Positions 33,378 through 46,143 are shown, counted from the stretch's first letter. The stretch is DNA of 64,000 nucleotides from Sordariomycetes sp. S80-01Y (GCA_037042185.1 JAXQJY010000031.1:620001-684000), one strand, 5' to 3'. The notes: generated by a model from the sequence alone, not told the origin. Translations and numbers: made by a program.

Positions 33378-34819
33378 GTTGAGTGCTGCTATCGAGCAGT
33401 GGTTGGTGCGGTACTCGATGAACAGAGGGATGGGCCTTGCAGACAATTTATATGCGAGTAGGCAAGTTGCTTGAGGGGCTATTTCGGTGAGTCGAATACA
33501 CCATTTGCGGACAATGGCATGTAATCGGCGGAGTTAGTGGGTACCGCTGCGTAGAGCACCACCCGATGTGGTAAATATCTATGGGAGGTTTAGTAATGTC
33601 ACCATCTGCCGCTAGCGCCAAATCCTCACCGAATAGGCGCTGCCCCCCAGCTTTTTTTACTCGTACGTTTTCACCTTTCCCACGCAACTGAGCAGTTCTG
33701 TAGCCCTTTGAGAAAACCAGTCCAATCCACTGGCATAGCGGCTTCCATCTTGCCCACGCACGCACGCACGCACGCACGCTCTTCCTTTCAACTTTGCGAG
33801 AGAAAAGCCGATAGTCTGCACCGAAGTCATCATTGCAATCAGCCTTGGCATAACAGTGCTCACGCCGTTGGCAGCCGTTGGCAGCCCTTGTAGTACGCTG
33901 CTCAGTCGTTTCCAAGCGAATCCAGGCTCAGCGAAAAAGAAGCTTCTGCGCCACTCCGGCAAGGACGCAAAGAATCGATCACAACAAGTACGGAGTACGT
34001 CGTCACCTCTATTAATTTACAATGCGGATCCTGTCATTTTGCAAAAATTTCGATACACGGCTATGGGTTCTTCACATGCTGAATGCAATGCTAGTTCCCC
34101 AATGTCCGTGGGCCGCTAGTCCACAGTTCGTTGCAACCACAACTGCAACGCGGCGGCCAGCGCCGTTGGGATAATGGAATGGCGTTGACCTCGTCAATGT
34201 TCCACGAAGAAAAAAGAGGAGACAGCCGATCTACTGGTGCTTTGATATCCGCAAATTAATGGCACTGCAGCGGAGACCTCGGAATGGTTGATGGGCAAGT
34301 TGCTATGAGGCTCCTTTTTTCTACCATCGGAGAAGCACAGGTATCATGCGCTTCAAGGCATGATTTATGATTCATGATGCGGACATTGTGAGCGATGGTG
34401 GAGCCTTTTACTAATCAGCCCATAACATGGTCAAACATCAGTCAGCTAATCACGATGCCTGACGCTACATACTTTGCAATACTCATCGCTGCCCCTCGGA
34501 GCAGTCCTTTGAGAAAACACCGCGCAATGTCACTAGCTCTCTTTGACACCTTTGAGACTACTCGGCGTCAAATGTGACAATTCCCAAGGCCAATAAAAGC
34601 ACAGTCAAGAGTAACATCCCTGGCTTGGAAGGAAAGATAGCAAAGGCACCAGATGCCGTGAACGTCTCCAGATCTTTTCCATTCTCGTATGTTTGACCTG
34701 CTAATTGCCGAAAAACTTGCAGACGCGATCCTTCGGCTCTGTCACCTGTCGAGCCTCTTGAACCACCGGACCCCTTTTCCAGCGGTATCGCTTCGTTTCT
34801 GGACAGCGCTAAAAAACGT
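33378..34819. other. intergenic with a CACG microsatellite
   Basis: About 1.4 kb upstream of the MDR gene and downstream of the membrane-protein gene. It holds a short tandem repeat at 33755-33778. No supported gene; a frame ending near 34558 encodes a hydrophobic tail but lacks an ATG and overlaps the neighbouring gene. Confidence 0.4.
33755..33778. repeat. (CACG)6 microsatellite
   Basis: Six perfect tandem copies of the tetranucleotide CACG. Confidence 0.9.
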
Positions 34820-35857
34820 TCATACTCTACCTTCTGACCCCTTATCGTTAGCGGCTTCTTTACCCAAGGGATTTTTCTTCGCAAGCTTCTGCTTCAACGC
34901 AAATTTCACCTCCCTGATGACAAGAAACGATATCATCATCAGGGGATAAAGGGTAGCGAGGGCAAGGACAACCAATGTTCCCGTTGAGGTAACCTGCGCT
35001 GCCCTCTCGAGAGCCCGCCAACTGGACTTGGGCTCCCATGTCTCCGGAATCGCCAGAGCGACCTGAAAGCCAGCCATGAGTAGCGACAATATGGCAAATA
35101 CGAAAAGCAGAGGTCCGTAGACACGGGCGATCCGGTCGGCGTACTGCCCCTGCACGCGATGGTAGCACGACCGTCCCAGGAAAATCTTCGCCCAGAAGTT
35201 GAGTCTTGAGAGTCGCAGCTCTCCGTAGTGGAATCGCGGAGACACTTCGTTGTCGGGTATGCTCTCGAACTCGGAGAGGAACTTGATCAGGGAGCTGTAT
35301 TTGACCTTCTTCGGCACCAGACGTTGCCCATCTCGTTTGGCAAGGTCGAAATCTGATCGATGACAGATCAGGAAAGCATAGCTCCGTATGAATCCGGTTG
35401 CGGCTTGCCTGATCAGTTGTCTCTGGCTCGCTTCTATGGGCGACGAGTCCGAGCACAGGTAGCATTCCCAGAACGCGTGGGATAGGAGGAATTTCGGAAG
35501 CGGTTTTACAAAGACGCGGTCATAGTACCAGACAAGGTGTAGTTCTGGGTTCTCGGTGATGATAATCTGCCGGGCCTTCACAATTTGGCGGGAGAGGCTG
35601 CTGATGTGGGAGCTGTCGGGCGTGGCGAGCAGCCATAGCCTCGGCGCGAGGATGTTGAGATCAGCGGTGAGCAGCTCTCTCTTCAGAAATTCGCCGATAT
35701 AAGGGCTGGCGACATCAATGCGCGGGTGTTCAGGGATATAGTTCTTCGGCGAGTGCGATCCTGCCGACACCGTTCTCGTCAAGGCGTGGGTCGCGTGCGA
35801 TTGCTCCAGACCGTGGTAAAGCTCATCCTCCTTAAGGAACGGGCACTGCGGTGCCAT
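34820..35857 (-). CDS. DUF6601-like membrane protein
   Basis: Intronless, 345 residues. It matches by eye a conserved fungal family of unknown function (DUF6601 type), recognised from PRIDVASPYIGEFL and ELLTADLNILAPRLWLL near the N terminus, LHLVWYYDRVFVKPLP, and FHYGELRLSRLNFWAK before the membrane part. Two hydrophobic helices at about 243-268 and 292-315 anchor the C-terminal part, leaving a large soluble N-terminal domain and a short Lys-rich tail. Database entries of this family sometimes carry a misleading protease name; I see no catalytic triad. It is head to head with the NLR-like gene over 737 bases, which may mean shared regulation, an inference only. Confidence 0.7.
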   Translation of the reverse strand: MAPQCPFLKEDELYHGLEQSHATHALTRTVSAGSHSPKNYIPEHPRIDVASPYIGEFLKRELLTADLNILAPRLWLLATPDSSHISSLSRQIVKARQIIITENPELHLVWYYDRVFVKPLPKFLLSHAFWECYLCSDSSPIEASQRQLIRQAATGFIRSYAFLICHRSDFDLAKRDGQRLVPKKVKYSSLIKFLSEFESIPDNEVSPRFHYGELRLSRLNFWAKIFLGRSCYHRVQGQYADRIARVYGPLLFVFAILSLLMAGFQVALAIPETWEPKSSWRALERAAQVTSTGTLVVLALATLYPLMMISFLVIREVKFALKQKLAKKNPLGKEAANDKGSEGRV

Positions 35858-36594
35858 GATGATCTATGGCTAGCAAAATTTCGAGCCCGAGCAAAGTCAT
35901 TTCAGCCTTTGCCTTCCAAGTTGGATGCGCAGACTCGTCGCGTTAGTCTAGTCAGCTTCGCAGCTGGTGATTGGGCTGCATCTCGACGTGCAGAAGTACA
36001 GAAGGGCAAGCCAATCAATCAACCCTGTTCTCAGAGCCTGGCCAAGCTGCGACCCAGCGTACTAATGCAATTCCTGGCGCTTTGGACTCAAGTTACAAGT
36101 ACCTCTTAACACCCATCTGGTACATTTTGCTTGCAAGCTCTTCGTGAAGCTCTTTCGTGGCCTGTTGGCCTGGCTTGTAGCCTCAAATCGGGAGACGTCT
36201 TATTAGAAGACAATGGCAGAAGGCCAGCGAACACACGCATTCACATCGCTAGTTCAATTGTTCCAAGTAACACTAGTCGCCGCCGAGATTGACGGTATGC
36301 TATGCGTGGCCAGCGCAAGGCCTACGCCCCCTGTGCCACCGAAACCTACGCGCTGTCTGTTAGCGTGAGACTGCCTTGACGCCCTTCTTAACTCTCTGCG
36401 GAACACTGAAGACAAAAGACAAGGCTGACACCAAATACCGCCCCAAAGCGGGGTTTTTCAGTGAGCCGCATAGACAACAAATTCTTGGCTCGATTGTGCA
36501 TCCTGCGTCCTTCGTATCCTTAGATTGTATATATCATGTTTTCACCCCGTAACTAGTGCATGTCGTTAGATCGCGCACCGACGGAGTCAGAAAA
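35858..36594. promoter_or_regulatory. divergent promoter region, membrane protein / NLR
   Basis: 737 bases between two start codons pointing away from each other. A TATATAT at 36528-36534 sits 61 bases before the NLR start codon. Nothing else recognised. Confidence 0.45.
36528..36534 (+). promoter_or_regulatory. TATA box of the NLR-like gene
   Basis: TATATAT, 61 bases upstream of the ATG at 36595. Confidence 0.45.
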
Positions 36595-39500
36595 ATGTTT
36601 CTTGCACTTCTGTGGGGTCTCGTTATACTCTACGTCGTGGCTTCGATCTTCCGTGTCGTCGACTACCACCAGATCACTTCCGTCCTGGCTCTTCTGTTCC
36701 TCGGGCTCTTTGAAATTACACGGCGCCAGGAACTTCTGGTTAATCGGCTCTTGTGGGGTTTTCCTACAGTTCTTTTGGCTGTTGCTTGCCTTTACCTCTC
36801 TCCCGCTCAGGTTAAGCTCCTCGGCGGGCAGTCCGGTCAAGACCGATACCCAGACACCTACGAGCCAAAGAATGGGAAATCCGCAGTTGAGTAAGAGAAC
36901 TCGAACCCGCCCTGAATGGCAAACAGCAAGGTCACCCGATTCACTGACCTGCATCCGTAGCATTGTTGCCGTTCATGGGATTGGCTCGCACCCGGAAAAG
37001 GCTTGGGTTCATAAAGAGACCAGCTTCAATTGGCTCAAGGCGTTACCCGAAGAGGAAGGGATCAATGCACGCGTGATGATGTACTATCACAACACACAAT
37101 GGGAGTCCAAGTCTCTCGCTTTGTCTCTCGACGACGTAGCCCAACGCCTGCTGAAATCTGTCATATCTTGGAGGAGAAAGTCCGATCCCGTAAGTTCTAA
37201 TGAGATGCGCAGCGAGTTTCGGTTTCTGACCTTACGTCTGAGACACGGCCCATCATTTTTATAGGGTACAGTTTTGGGGGGTTGATTGTCAAGAAGGTAA
37301 GTTGCACTTGTTTGTGAAAGTATCAACACAATACTGACCACGTGCCCAGGCAATGATCCTGCACACTCGGAGGGAGACACTCGATGATAGCCTCATCGGC
37401 TTCTGCTTCCTAGGAACCCCTCACCATGGCTCAGGGCTAACTATGTTCGGCGAGATCCTGTCGGTTTTGGGCTACTGGACCGGGTCCAGCACGCGTCTGC
37501 TCCGGATAATGAGGAGAGGGTCACCTGAGAACGCCGACCTACATATGACATTCATGGATATGTTTTCGCACGTGCGAGGCAATATTCTCAACGTCCGGGA
37601 AATGGTACCGGAATACCTAGGGCCTTTTCCACTTACACAGGTGACAACTCTTCCTCCTCGAATGTCGTCAATCGCTGTTCCCTAACTCCTTCGCAGGTAG
37701 TTTCTGAAGTAGACGCCAATATCGACGTCCAGGACAGAGCGGCTCTCGCATCTGATCACAGGGGTCTGCAGAGGTTCCGATCAAAAGACGACGCGCTGTA
37801 TAAGATGATGCTGGATGACCTCAAGTTCCTGATCGAAAGGGTGCAGAGGTCATCTGGACGCATCGAGCAAGGTTCGTTCTCACGCATCCTGCCAATTTAC
37901 TAGGCATATACATTATCGATTTGACAGCCTGTCTTACCTATAAGCGCAGAGGTCACGGAGGAGTCTAGGCGTCAGACCCAGATCCTGAAGGGTATTCCAG
38001 ACGTTCCAGGTGCTGAATTCAAGCATGTCGACCAGCAAGCCCAATCTTGCACGCCCGGGACACGAGTAGGTCTGCTTCAAGACATCGAGAATTGGGCCTG
38101 CGATCCCAAGGAGCCGCGCGGGTTTTGGCTGCAGGGACTGGCAGGCACCGGGAAATCCACTGTTGCTCGAACAGTTGCCGGCGACTTTTCATGCGGAAAG
38201 TACAGAGATCGATTCGTCGTGGCAAGCTTCTTCTTCAAAAGGGGCGCCGGAGATCGCGCCACAGCCAGAAAGTTCACGACAACTCTTGCCAAACAGCTAG
38301 GGCGCCACGAGGACCTGAAGCGAACCCTCACCAATGCGTACGAGCAGAACCCCGGGGTAGATGAGCACGCGCTAGAATACCAATGGCGCCACTTGATTAG
38401 GGAACCTTTACTCAAGGCGATGGAGGCTACCGGTCATAGAACCGTCCTGCTCGTCGTAGATGCGGTTGACGAGTGCCAAAGGACGGGGATGGCCGGGAAC
38501 GAGGTCCTCGAGTTCCTCCTGGATGAGCAATACTTCGAGGGCCTGAATATTCGACTGTTTGTCACGTCGCGTCCCATGGTCAAGGAAGAGAGGACCGGGA
38601 TACACTCATTATTCAAGCTGCATAAGATCGATCCAATTATTGTGGAGGCTGACATACGCAGGTTCCTCGAGTTCAAATTCCGCAACGACTTCCACCCTCA
38701 GACTGGATTCCCCAGGAAGGAACACATCGATGCACTCGCTAGACGAGCAAGCCCATTGTTCATTGCAGCTGTGACGAGCTACAAATTCATCGAGGAGGAT
38801 GAGGCCGACCCTGAATATCAGTTCAATCTTCTGATGAAGACTACCAGAGGGTATGATACGGATGCAGACGTAGCTTCGAAAACTATTTCACAAGTGGAGG
38901 AGGAGCTGGACGATATGTATCTTGTTGTTGTGAAGCAAGCGCTCGGCAAGGGGAAACAAAGGGGCCGGGACACCATACTCCGTCGCAATCTTGAGCGATA
39001 TCAGATCATCATGGGCTCTTTGCTGGCGCTAAGGGATTCGCTCAACTACGTGGAGCTAGCTTTGCTTCTGTTCGAGGATCCGGACCGTGTTCGCACATTT
39101 CTCGGCTTCTTCCAGGCAGTTTTGCAAACGGGCGAGCTACCGAAGACCCCGCCGCCAACGGACGAGCCGCCTGAGCCGATTCAAATATTCCACCAGTCCC
39201 TGCCTGACTTTCTTTTGAATGAGGATCGAGTCAGAGCAGCTTGCGAATCTCAGACTGCCGAGCAACGCGTCGAGTTCAAAGATGTGTGGATAGACGTGAA
39301 AGTGCGCAATACGGCTCTGTTCTACAACTGTGTGGGCGTAATGGAGAGACTCATGGTGCCGTCAGATCCACTATGTACGCTGAATCATGATGGGATCATG
39401 GACATTTGCAAGCTTCGAGGGCCTGGTCAGAAGGCTGCTGCTATTTCCGAAAACACGCTCAACGAGGCCATTCCTCCACGCCTCCGATATGCCTGCAGAT

Positions 39501-42348
39501 ATTGGGTTACCCATCTTGTCGAAGGCACGCCGGAGGCAGACCAAAATCGCCTGTGGGACTTTCTGAGACAACATCTCCTCCACTGGATCGAAATTATGAG
39601 TTGTCTGGGCAGCTTGAGTGACACCATCGCACAACTGGACCAAGTAGAAAAATATTTAAATGTGAGTTTCAAAGTCCCCAACCTGACTCCAGGAGAGGCT
39701 TACGATTGACGTTTTTCAAGCGTGCGGGCAGCATCCACGGGGAATTGCTTGGTCTTGTTGCCGATGCGGGACGTTTCGTCCGATTCGGAAGAAACGGTAT
39801 TCAGGAAGCGCCGCTCCAAGTATACTATTCGGCCCTCATTTTTGCTCCCAGAAACTCCAAGGTGAAGCAGATGTTCGACAGAGAGATTCCTTGGATAGAA
39901 CTGCGGCCTAGTGTAGCAGAGGACTGGGATGCCAAGCTCATGGAACTCACAAACCATGAAAGTGATATAAGAAGCGTCATGTTTTCGGCAGATGGGGTGC
40001 GGATTGCCTCTGTTGACGTCGAAAATAACTTGCTTGTCTGGGTGGGCACCACTGGTGCTGTAATCTCGAGAGCAACGATTGGCAACCGGGAGTGTTTGGA
40101 TGTCTCTTGTAAAGACTTTCTAGCTTTTGGCAATGTCAAGGGGGAAGTTGTCATATGGGAAAACATGGAGAAGCGAAACCAGAGAACTTTGTGTGGACAT
40201 GAAGGTGGTATCGATCAGGTCCGCTTCTCTCCTGATGGGCAGTGGCTGGCCTCTTTTGACAACAAGGGAACGCTGATGCTGTGGGAAATAAGCAGCGACT
40301 TCCGCCGAGTGACTCTGCATGCTGAGATAGATGGACGTTGTAAGGGGATGGCCTTCAGCTCCGTTCAGGAGTCCGAGGGGCGAGCTGGAGAGATACTCTT
40401 TGCCGTGGCGATTCAACGGTTCGAGCCTGGTGACGAGCTGACGACCGTGACGGTGTGGAGCAAGCGTCAGGGAGTTGAATGGGAGATGTTCTGCGACTTC
40501 ACTTGCGAAGGGGCGCTGTCGAGTGATTTGATCTTCGCGCACAGAAAGCTCTTTTGCGCATTGTGGGTATACCCGACGAAAGACATCGCCATTACCGAGT
40601 GTGAGCTTGGTTCTAAAAAGCACGACATCCGGACCAAGGATCTTCAAGGGTACTTCGAGTACGTTAGCCGGGTTGAGTTCCTCGCGCGACCACAAGCCAA
40701 CCGAGACCAGATCGCTTGTATTGCTTGTGACTCAAACGGTAGCATGTGGCGTTACGACTTGGCTGGCAGCGGAGACAGGCATCTAAAAGCACAGGAATTT
40801 GAGGACTCTAAGAATGCACTGTTTTCACGAGTTTCCCCCGACTCTAGTCTCATAGCTGGCTCACTTTTGGACTGTTCCTGGTGCATGTGGAAAACCGACA
40901 CGGGGGAGCGCGTTACAAAGGAAAACGGTGTCGCCTACGGCATCCCCCGCATACCTCCAGTTTTGGCACCGTCGGGGTCAATCTTGGCAGTAGTGACCGG
41001 GATAAACTTGATCCAGCTATGGGACTGCGATCTGGCGCGTCGCCAGCGCCTGCAACCTCAAAGGCTGTCAACGAGCGTCAGCAGCTCCGTTCAGGCGGAG
41101 ACTGTCTCTGCTAATGGACAACGAGCGGCCGTTCTATTTCAGGTCGGTGATAAAAGCTTCAGCATCGAACTCTACGACCTTTCAACAGCCTACACTGCTA
41201 CTAGGGCGCTCAAACGTCTAGAGCCCCCCGTTGGGGTGGTTCGGGGGTTTCCGACCCTGCTCTTCTCACCGGACTCGAGCTGGATAGCATTGCGGAGCCA
41301 AGAGCAAGTCAGCTTGTGGAATTTGAATTCATGCGACGGCAAAGCCAGCCCCACCAGGACCATCGAAGCTACAAACAATGATTATTTTCACAAGCATTCT
41401 ATCGCCTTTTCGCTAGACGCGAAGTCAATCGCCTATTTGGATGGGGACGGAAAGGTGCTGGTGGCCAGACTCGATTCCCGGAGCACCGAGGCACGCCAAG
41501 TCCACGAGCTTGATTCCGACTCCCATTTCCTATCCTTGACGGCCTCCAGAAGCCGTTTCTACGTGGCTCAATATGGACTTCAGGCTGCCCAAGTCATCGA
41601 GTGTGGCCTTGATACCCCTTCTGTCCTAGTCTATCAGAGCGATCATGATCCAATGCACTCCATACTTGCTAACGATCGCTTGCATGATGGATTCTACTCA
41701 CCTGCTCGAAGCATGTTTGCTGTCCAGCAGCATGGACGCGGAATCCACATCTACAATTCTTCACCATCAGTCTACTACAAAAGCTTCCACCACCCGGGAT
41801 ATATCCAAACTTGTCATTGGTGCGATCGAGGCTGCTGTCTCTTCAATGAACGCTACGGTAGTCTTCAAATAGACCCAGAGTCCCCACCTCATGGGATATC
41901 TGACCCCTGCAAGCGGCTCCCAGTTTCCTCGGCTGAGTCGTCCAATTGGATATTATGGAAGGGGAAACCTTTTCTTTGGCTGCCTTCACATCACAACACT
42001 TCCGAGGTTAGCTTTTACAGCAACACGCTCGGAATGCGGCTCTCAAATGAGCCGACGTGGTTGAGATTCGGTTCCTCAATCCCAACTCTCCAAGCGCTGG
42101 TCGAGGAGCAGCCTCCCGAGTCCACTTATCTATTCCAAGAGATGACGGAGATGGGATACAACGAGTCTTTGGAAGATGCACGAGACGAGGCACGACTCAT
42201 GGAAGAGGACAGACGAGGCGGGCGACGAGAAGAGGAGCGACGAGAAGAAGAACGACGACTAGAGGAACGACGAGCAACAGAACAGAAACGACAAGAAGAA
42301 ATACTTGAACAAACACTATCTGCAAGGGTAGATCTATCGGACGAGTGA
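36595..42348 (+). CDS. NLR-like protein: membrane helices, hydrolase, NACHT, WD
   Basis: Seven exons: 36595-36890, 36961-37189, 37243-37296, 37350-37640, 37697-37871, 37950-39661, 39721-42348; 1794 residues, closing in frame. Residues 1-70 hold three hydrophobic helices (about 2-19, 27-41, 52-69). Residues 99-330 form a SesB-like alpha/beta hydrolase: DIVAVHGIGSHPEKAW, the nucleophile elbow GYSFGG (Ser185) and GTPHHGSG. A NACHT NTPase follows, with Walker A GLAGTGKST (411-419) and Walker B VLLVVDAVDE (about 514-523). From about 985 there are degenerate WD-type repeats (VMFSADGVRIASVD, VRFSPDGQWLASF), and the tail is an Arg/Glu-rich helix. Fungal NLRs with such domains sense non-self or act in heterokaryon incompatibility; NACHT oligomerisation is expected to activate the effector. 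Exon 1 is the least secure: its join (VD to IVAVHG) is clean, but the membrane helices are unusual for the family. Confidence 0.85.
42190..42300 (+). repeat. Arg/Glu-coding low-complexity tract in NLR tail
   Basis: Purine-rich imperfect repeat built on cgacga/gaagag units, coding the REE-rich helix at the C terminus of the NLR-like protein. Such tracts change length easily. Confidence 0.7.
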
Positions 42349-43351
42349 AGGAGATTTGATCGTCAAAATGCCCGAGGAGAACCAAAATGGCCAGCTTTGC
42401 CGTCTACGTGGACAGCAGTCTTCCGAGTCTTCGAGGAGAAACGACAGTTTCAACTTGACAGGAAATTGACGGGCGCTTTCTATCTGCAACATCGTCAATG
42501 ATAGAAACTAATAAAGACTTCAAGACACTTTGCTATAATAAACTTGTCCCCGAAAAGTGTGAATAGAGTGTGATGCACATAGTCAAGAAACATAAGCTCG
42601 TCTGGTCTGGTGTGTTTAGCGCTGAGTCTTGCGACTCTCAAGTTTCTTCGCTAGCGTGGGTTCGCGGCCGCGTTGTCCGTGGACGTTCGAAGCAGCAGCG
42701 TCACTGTAGTAAAAAGCCGAAACAAGATTGACGAAGCCCAATCGGTAGGGATTAGACTGATTCTCATTTCCTAAATTGAAGCAAAGAGACCAGATACATG
42801 GAGTACTTTGTTGTCGTTTTCAATGACACCGTCCAACGGCTGGACCCCGAAAAGGGGGCGTATCTGGTCTTCAGCTTCAATAGTGATTCGAGGGAACAGC
42901 AACCCTCCCCGTCATTTCTTCCATTCTTCCCTTCCTGAGTCTATCAGAACCATTACTCCAGATGACTGCATGCCCCAAATGGCTCTCAGAAGCAAGTGAT
43001 CGGGACCTAGTGAGCAGGGGACCATTTGGCCATTTTACATAGAACTTAGAGCACGAATGACCACCAGCGGAGTGTCACTGAGCTACCCCGTGTGCTGTTC
43101 TTGAGCCGACTCCGTGTATAGAGTTTCAAGGCCTCGAGAGCCACTATCACTAGTTGGAAGGCAGCAGCATGCATGTCTCCTGAATCAAACTCAAAGCATC
43201 ATGCTGATTATTAAGCCATCATCTAGACGATCGTATAGTCATATGCACAACCGACCCATAACGCCGATACCCTCCGACCCCTAGCCCAAGACGCCAATGA
43301 CACTTTCCTTTTACGCCTCCTTATCCCAGCATTGTTTGTTTTACCACCTTA
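42349..43351. other. intergenic between convergent genes, nothing seen
   Basis: About 1 kb holding the 3' flanks of the NLR-like gene and abaA. No supported coding or RNA feature. Confidence 0.45.
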
Positions 43352-46090
43352 TTACCAACCCGTTGAAACAGGAACGCCGCCATCCATGCCGTCGCCCCTC
43401 CGCCTCTTCATCGGCCTGGGGCTACCCTCTCCGTTCCTGCCAGTGTTCTGGCTCCATTGTACGGGATTCCACATTCCAGGCTGAGCATACTCGCCTGTAG
43501 GTGTCGTCGCCGGCGCCCCGGCGCCTCCAGTCCAAGAGCCCAGCGCGCCCATATCCCAGCCTTGCAGGCCTGCACCGCCGTGGTTCTCGTGGTGCTGGTT
43601 GTGGTTCGCGTTGGAGTAATCGACGCCTCCGAGCTGCGTCGACAGATCGAGAGATGTGCTGCCGCCCATGTAGGGGACTTGAGCAGACATGGGCTTCACG
43701 TCAGAGAAGCTCGAGACAGCTTGCGAGCTGTCGAAGTAGGGCTGGTGGCTCTGCGTTAGGCCGCCAGTCTGCTCTGCGCCGCAGCTCGATGGCATGAAGT
43801 TGCCTACTCCAGCATTGGCGTCGAAGCTGCCGCTTGCGGAGTAGCTACCATGCAGACTGGCACTGGGTGGCGGCGTTGCAAGACCGCTGGAGAAACCATC
43901 GAAGAGCGCCATGTTGCTCTGACCGGAGGGCATAGCAGCGAGCTGCACGCCTCCATCCCACTGGTTGAAAGTCTCGTTCATAGCGGCTGTCAGGTGCTGG
44001 CCTACGCTGGGTGTAGGGCTCATGACTGCATCGCGACCGACAACACCGCCTCCAGAAGACGGGTACACAAGAGCCTTCTGCTGGTGGTAGCGGCTCATCG
44101 GGTCGTTGACCGTGAGCCACCTCCATGTAGTGCCCGCGGGGCGGAAGACGGGGTTGTACTTGTACCACTGGTTCGTGGTGCTGAACCTCCAGAAGACGAT
44201 ACCCTGTCGGACCCAGCGCGAAGAGTCGGGTGCGCAGGACCAGAGCTCCTGGTACATGGCGACCTTGCAAATCAGGTCGCTACCGGTGGGCTCCCGCCTC
44301 GACCAGGCGTTGGCATCACCCTCAGAGTCAGATCGCTTGCGCTTGGAGCCGGCTCGGTCGGGGACACCTCCCTTAGAGGCGCTCCGCTTTTCCTTCTTGC
44401 GTTGATGCTCAGCATCGGGGTACTGAACTGCCATGGAGAGGATAGAAGCCCACTCGACGGCCGGGAAAGGGACGTGGATATCGGCGCGAGGACGAAGATG
44501 ACATTCGCAGTCACTCCGGGAATCCGAGCATCCTCGTCGGTGAATACCGCTCTCGTTTGTATACAGCTCAGGTTTTCCATCTTCGGCGTGCAGTTCATTC
44601 GGTCGTGTGAGCCTTGTGACGCACTTCCACCTGTGGTTCTGGAGGGTGGGCTGGGTAATGGCTACCTCGACAAAGCCGGTGAGCTCAGAGCCCGAGGGGA
44701 ACTTGGCGTGTTCGTGAAGATCAAGCGTGGCGCACATCTCAAGTAGGAGGCAGTCTTCGTCACGAGCCGGGAGGTCGAGGGAGTCGTACATCGCCGGCGC
44801 ATCCTTCTGCCATCGCCTCGTGACAGACTTGACACAAGCAGACGTGGTCCTGTCCAGCGACCGTGTGTACTCATGCAACAGCACATCCTTGCCGAGGACG
44901 TTTGGCGTGTCGTCGCAGTTCATGTACTTGTTCAAATGAGGGAAGGACGTAGTGTCCAGTGCGACATCATTGGCGTCATAGGCCACCTCGTCTCTGATTC
45001 GCACATCGGGCGAGGAAACGAAGATCTCGACAGTCTTCGGTCGCACTGCGATAGACGACTGCAGAGCGAGGAGGGTGGAGAAGTACTCGTAGTTTGGCTT
45101 GACGTCTGGGACGCGGCCCTCTGCGAGAGCGGTGAGGACAGGGTTTGACTTGAACGACTCTTGCTCTTCTTCCTCGTAAATGTCGTCCGAATTTGTTGTG
45201 CCAGGTTCCTTCTTCTCTTCCGATGGGAAAAGGAAGTGGACTGAATTGTCACGTTAGTCGCGGCCCAAAACGGACGAAGGACAAAGGGGCACTCACAGCA
45301 TCGCAGGTCTTCAAAGAACTTCTTGACGACCTGCATGTGACTAGATACCTGCTTGCGACCCATCTGCTCGATGCTGTCATTGCTGTTGTCGATGCGGAAG
45401 ATCTCTTTGCTACCGAGGAGGGCAACGCAGAGGACGAAGATGTACTCGCTGATGAGCATGTTGCGACCATGGAGCTTGCCGCCCATGCTGAACTTTCTCC
45501 GGCCCATGTGAGGCATTAACAAGACAGCTTTGATGCATCAGTCAGTATTGTTGGGCTTCTTGTCGACAATGGCCAGGATGGGTGAACTCACAGTCAACGA
45601 ATGCATCCTCCAATTCCGGCCGACGCCACACGCCACCCTTATCCTTTTGCGTGTCTTTATGCGCCTGCCTATTCCTGTACTGCCGGAACTGTGGCCAGAA
45701 GTACAACGGGTTGATACCCTGCCCTCCTCTTCTCTTGGTCGACGAACCGCCGCCATAGCCCCTCGATGCTGGCGACGGCCTAGACGTGTGCAGTCCCCTC
45801 AAGCAGTCAAAGCTCTGGCTAGGCACCACCGCAGACGACGGCGGCGGCGGCAGCTGCTGTTGATGCATGGAGCTCGCCGGCGACAGGATGCCAGCCGGGG
45901 ATGGGTAGGTGCATGAGGCAGGGACTTGGTGATAGTTCGGCTGCTGGGTGTGAATGGCGGTATTCCCGGTAGATTCGCGGAGGGGTAGGCGGGAGGCGTC
46001 GGGATGGTAGGGGCGGTAGTCCGTGTTGGCGGGCTGGGAGTGGGAATGGGTGAGGATGGGACGGGGCTGATAGAGTGAGGATGATGACAT
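43352..46090 (-). CDS. abaA: AbaA, TEA/ATTS-domain conidiation regulator
   Basis: Exons 46090-45592, 45527-45297 and 45240-43352; introns of 64 and 56 nt; 872 residues. The TEA DNA-binding domain spans about 155-236, interrupted by intron 1: WRRPELEDAFVDS, then MPHMGRRKFSMGGKLHGRN, LISEYIFVLCVALLGSKEIF and the recognition helix GRKQVSSHMQVVKKFF. In Aspergillus and Fusarium AbaA acts after BrlA to direct phialide and conidium development and binds CATTCY. Residues 237-600 are conserved AbaA sequence of unknown structure, and the C-terminal 250 residues are Gly/Ser/Asn/His-rich with a final basic cluster (PMKRRRGDG) that may be a nuclear signal. The start is the ATG giving MSSSSLYQPRPIL. Confidence 0.95.
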
Positions 46091-46143
46091 GGTGATGAGC
46101 AGGTGTACGCCCGGCCTCAAGCCAGAGCAAGCAGTGAACGAAA

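Noticed and set aside
34558-34884. 108-codon minus-strand frame ending in a hydrophobic helix
   Set aside because: No ATG start; its upstream part overlaps the end of the DUF6601-like gene in another frame, and no splice site joins it.
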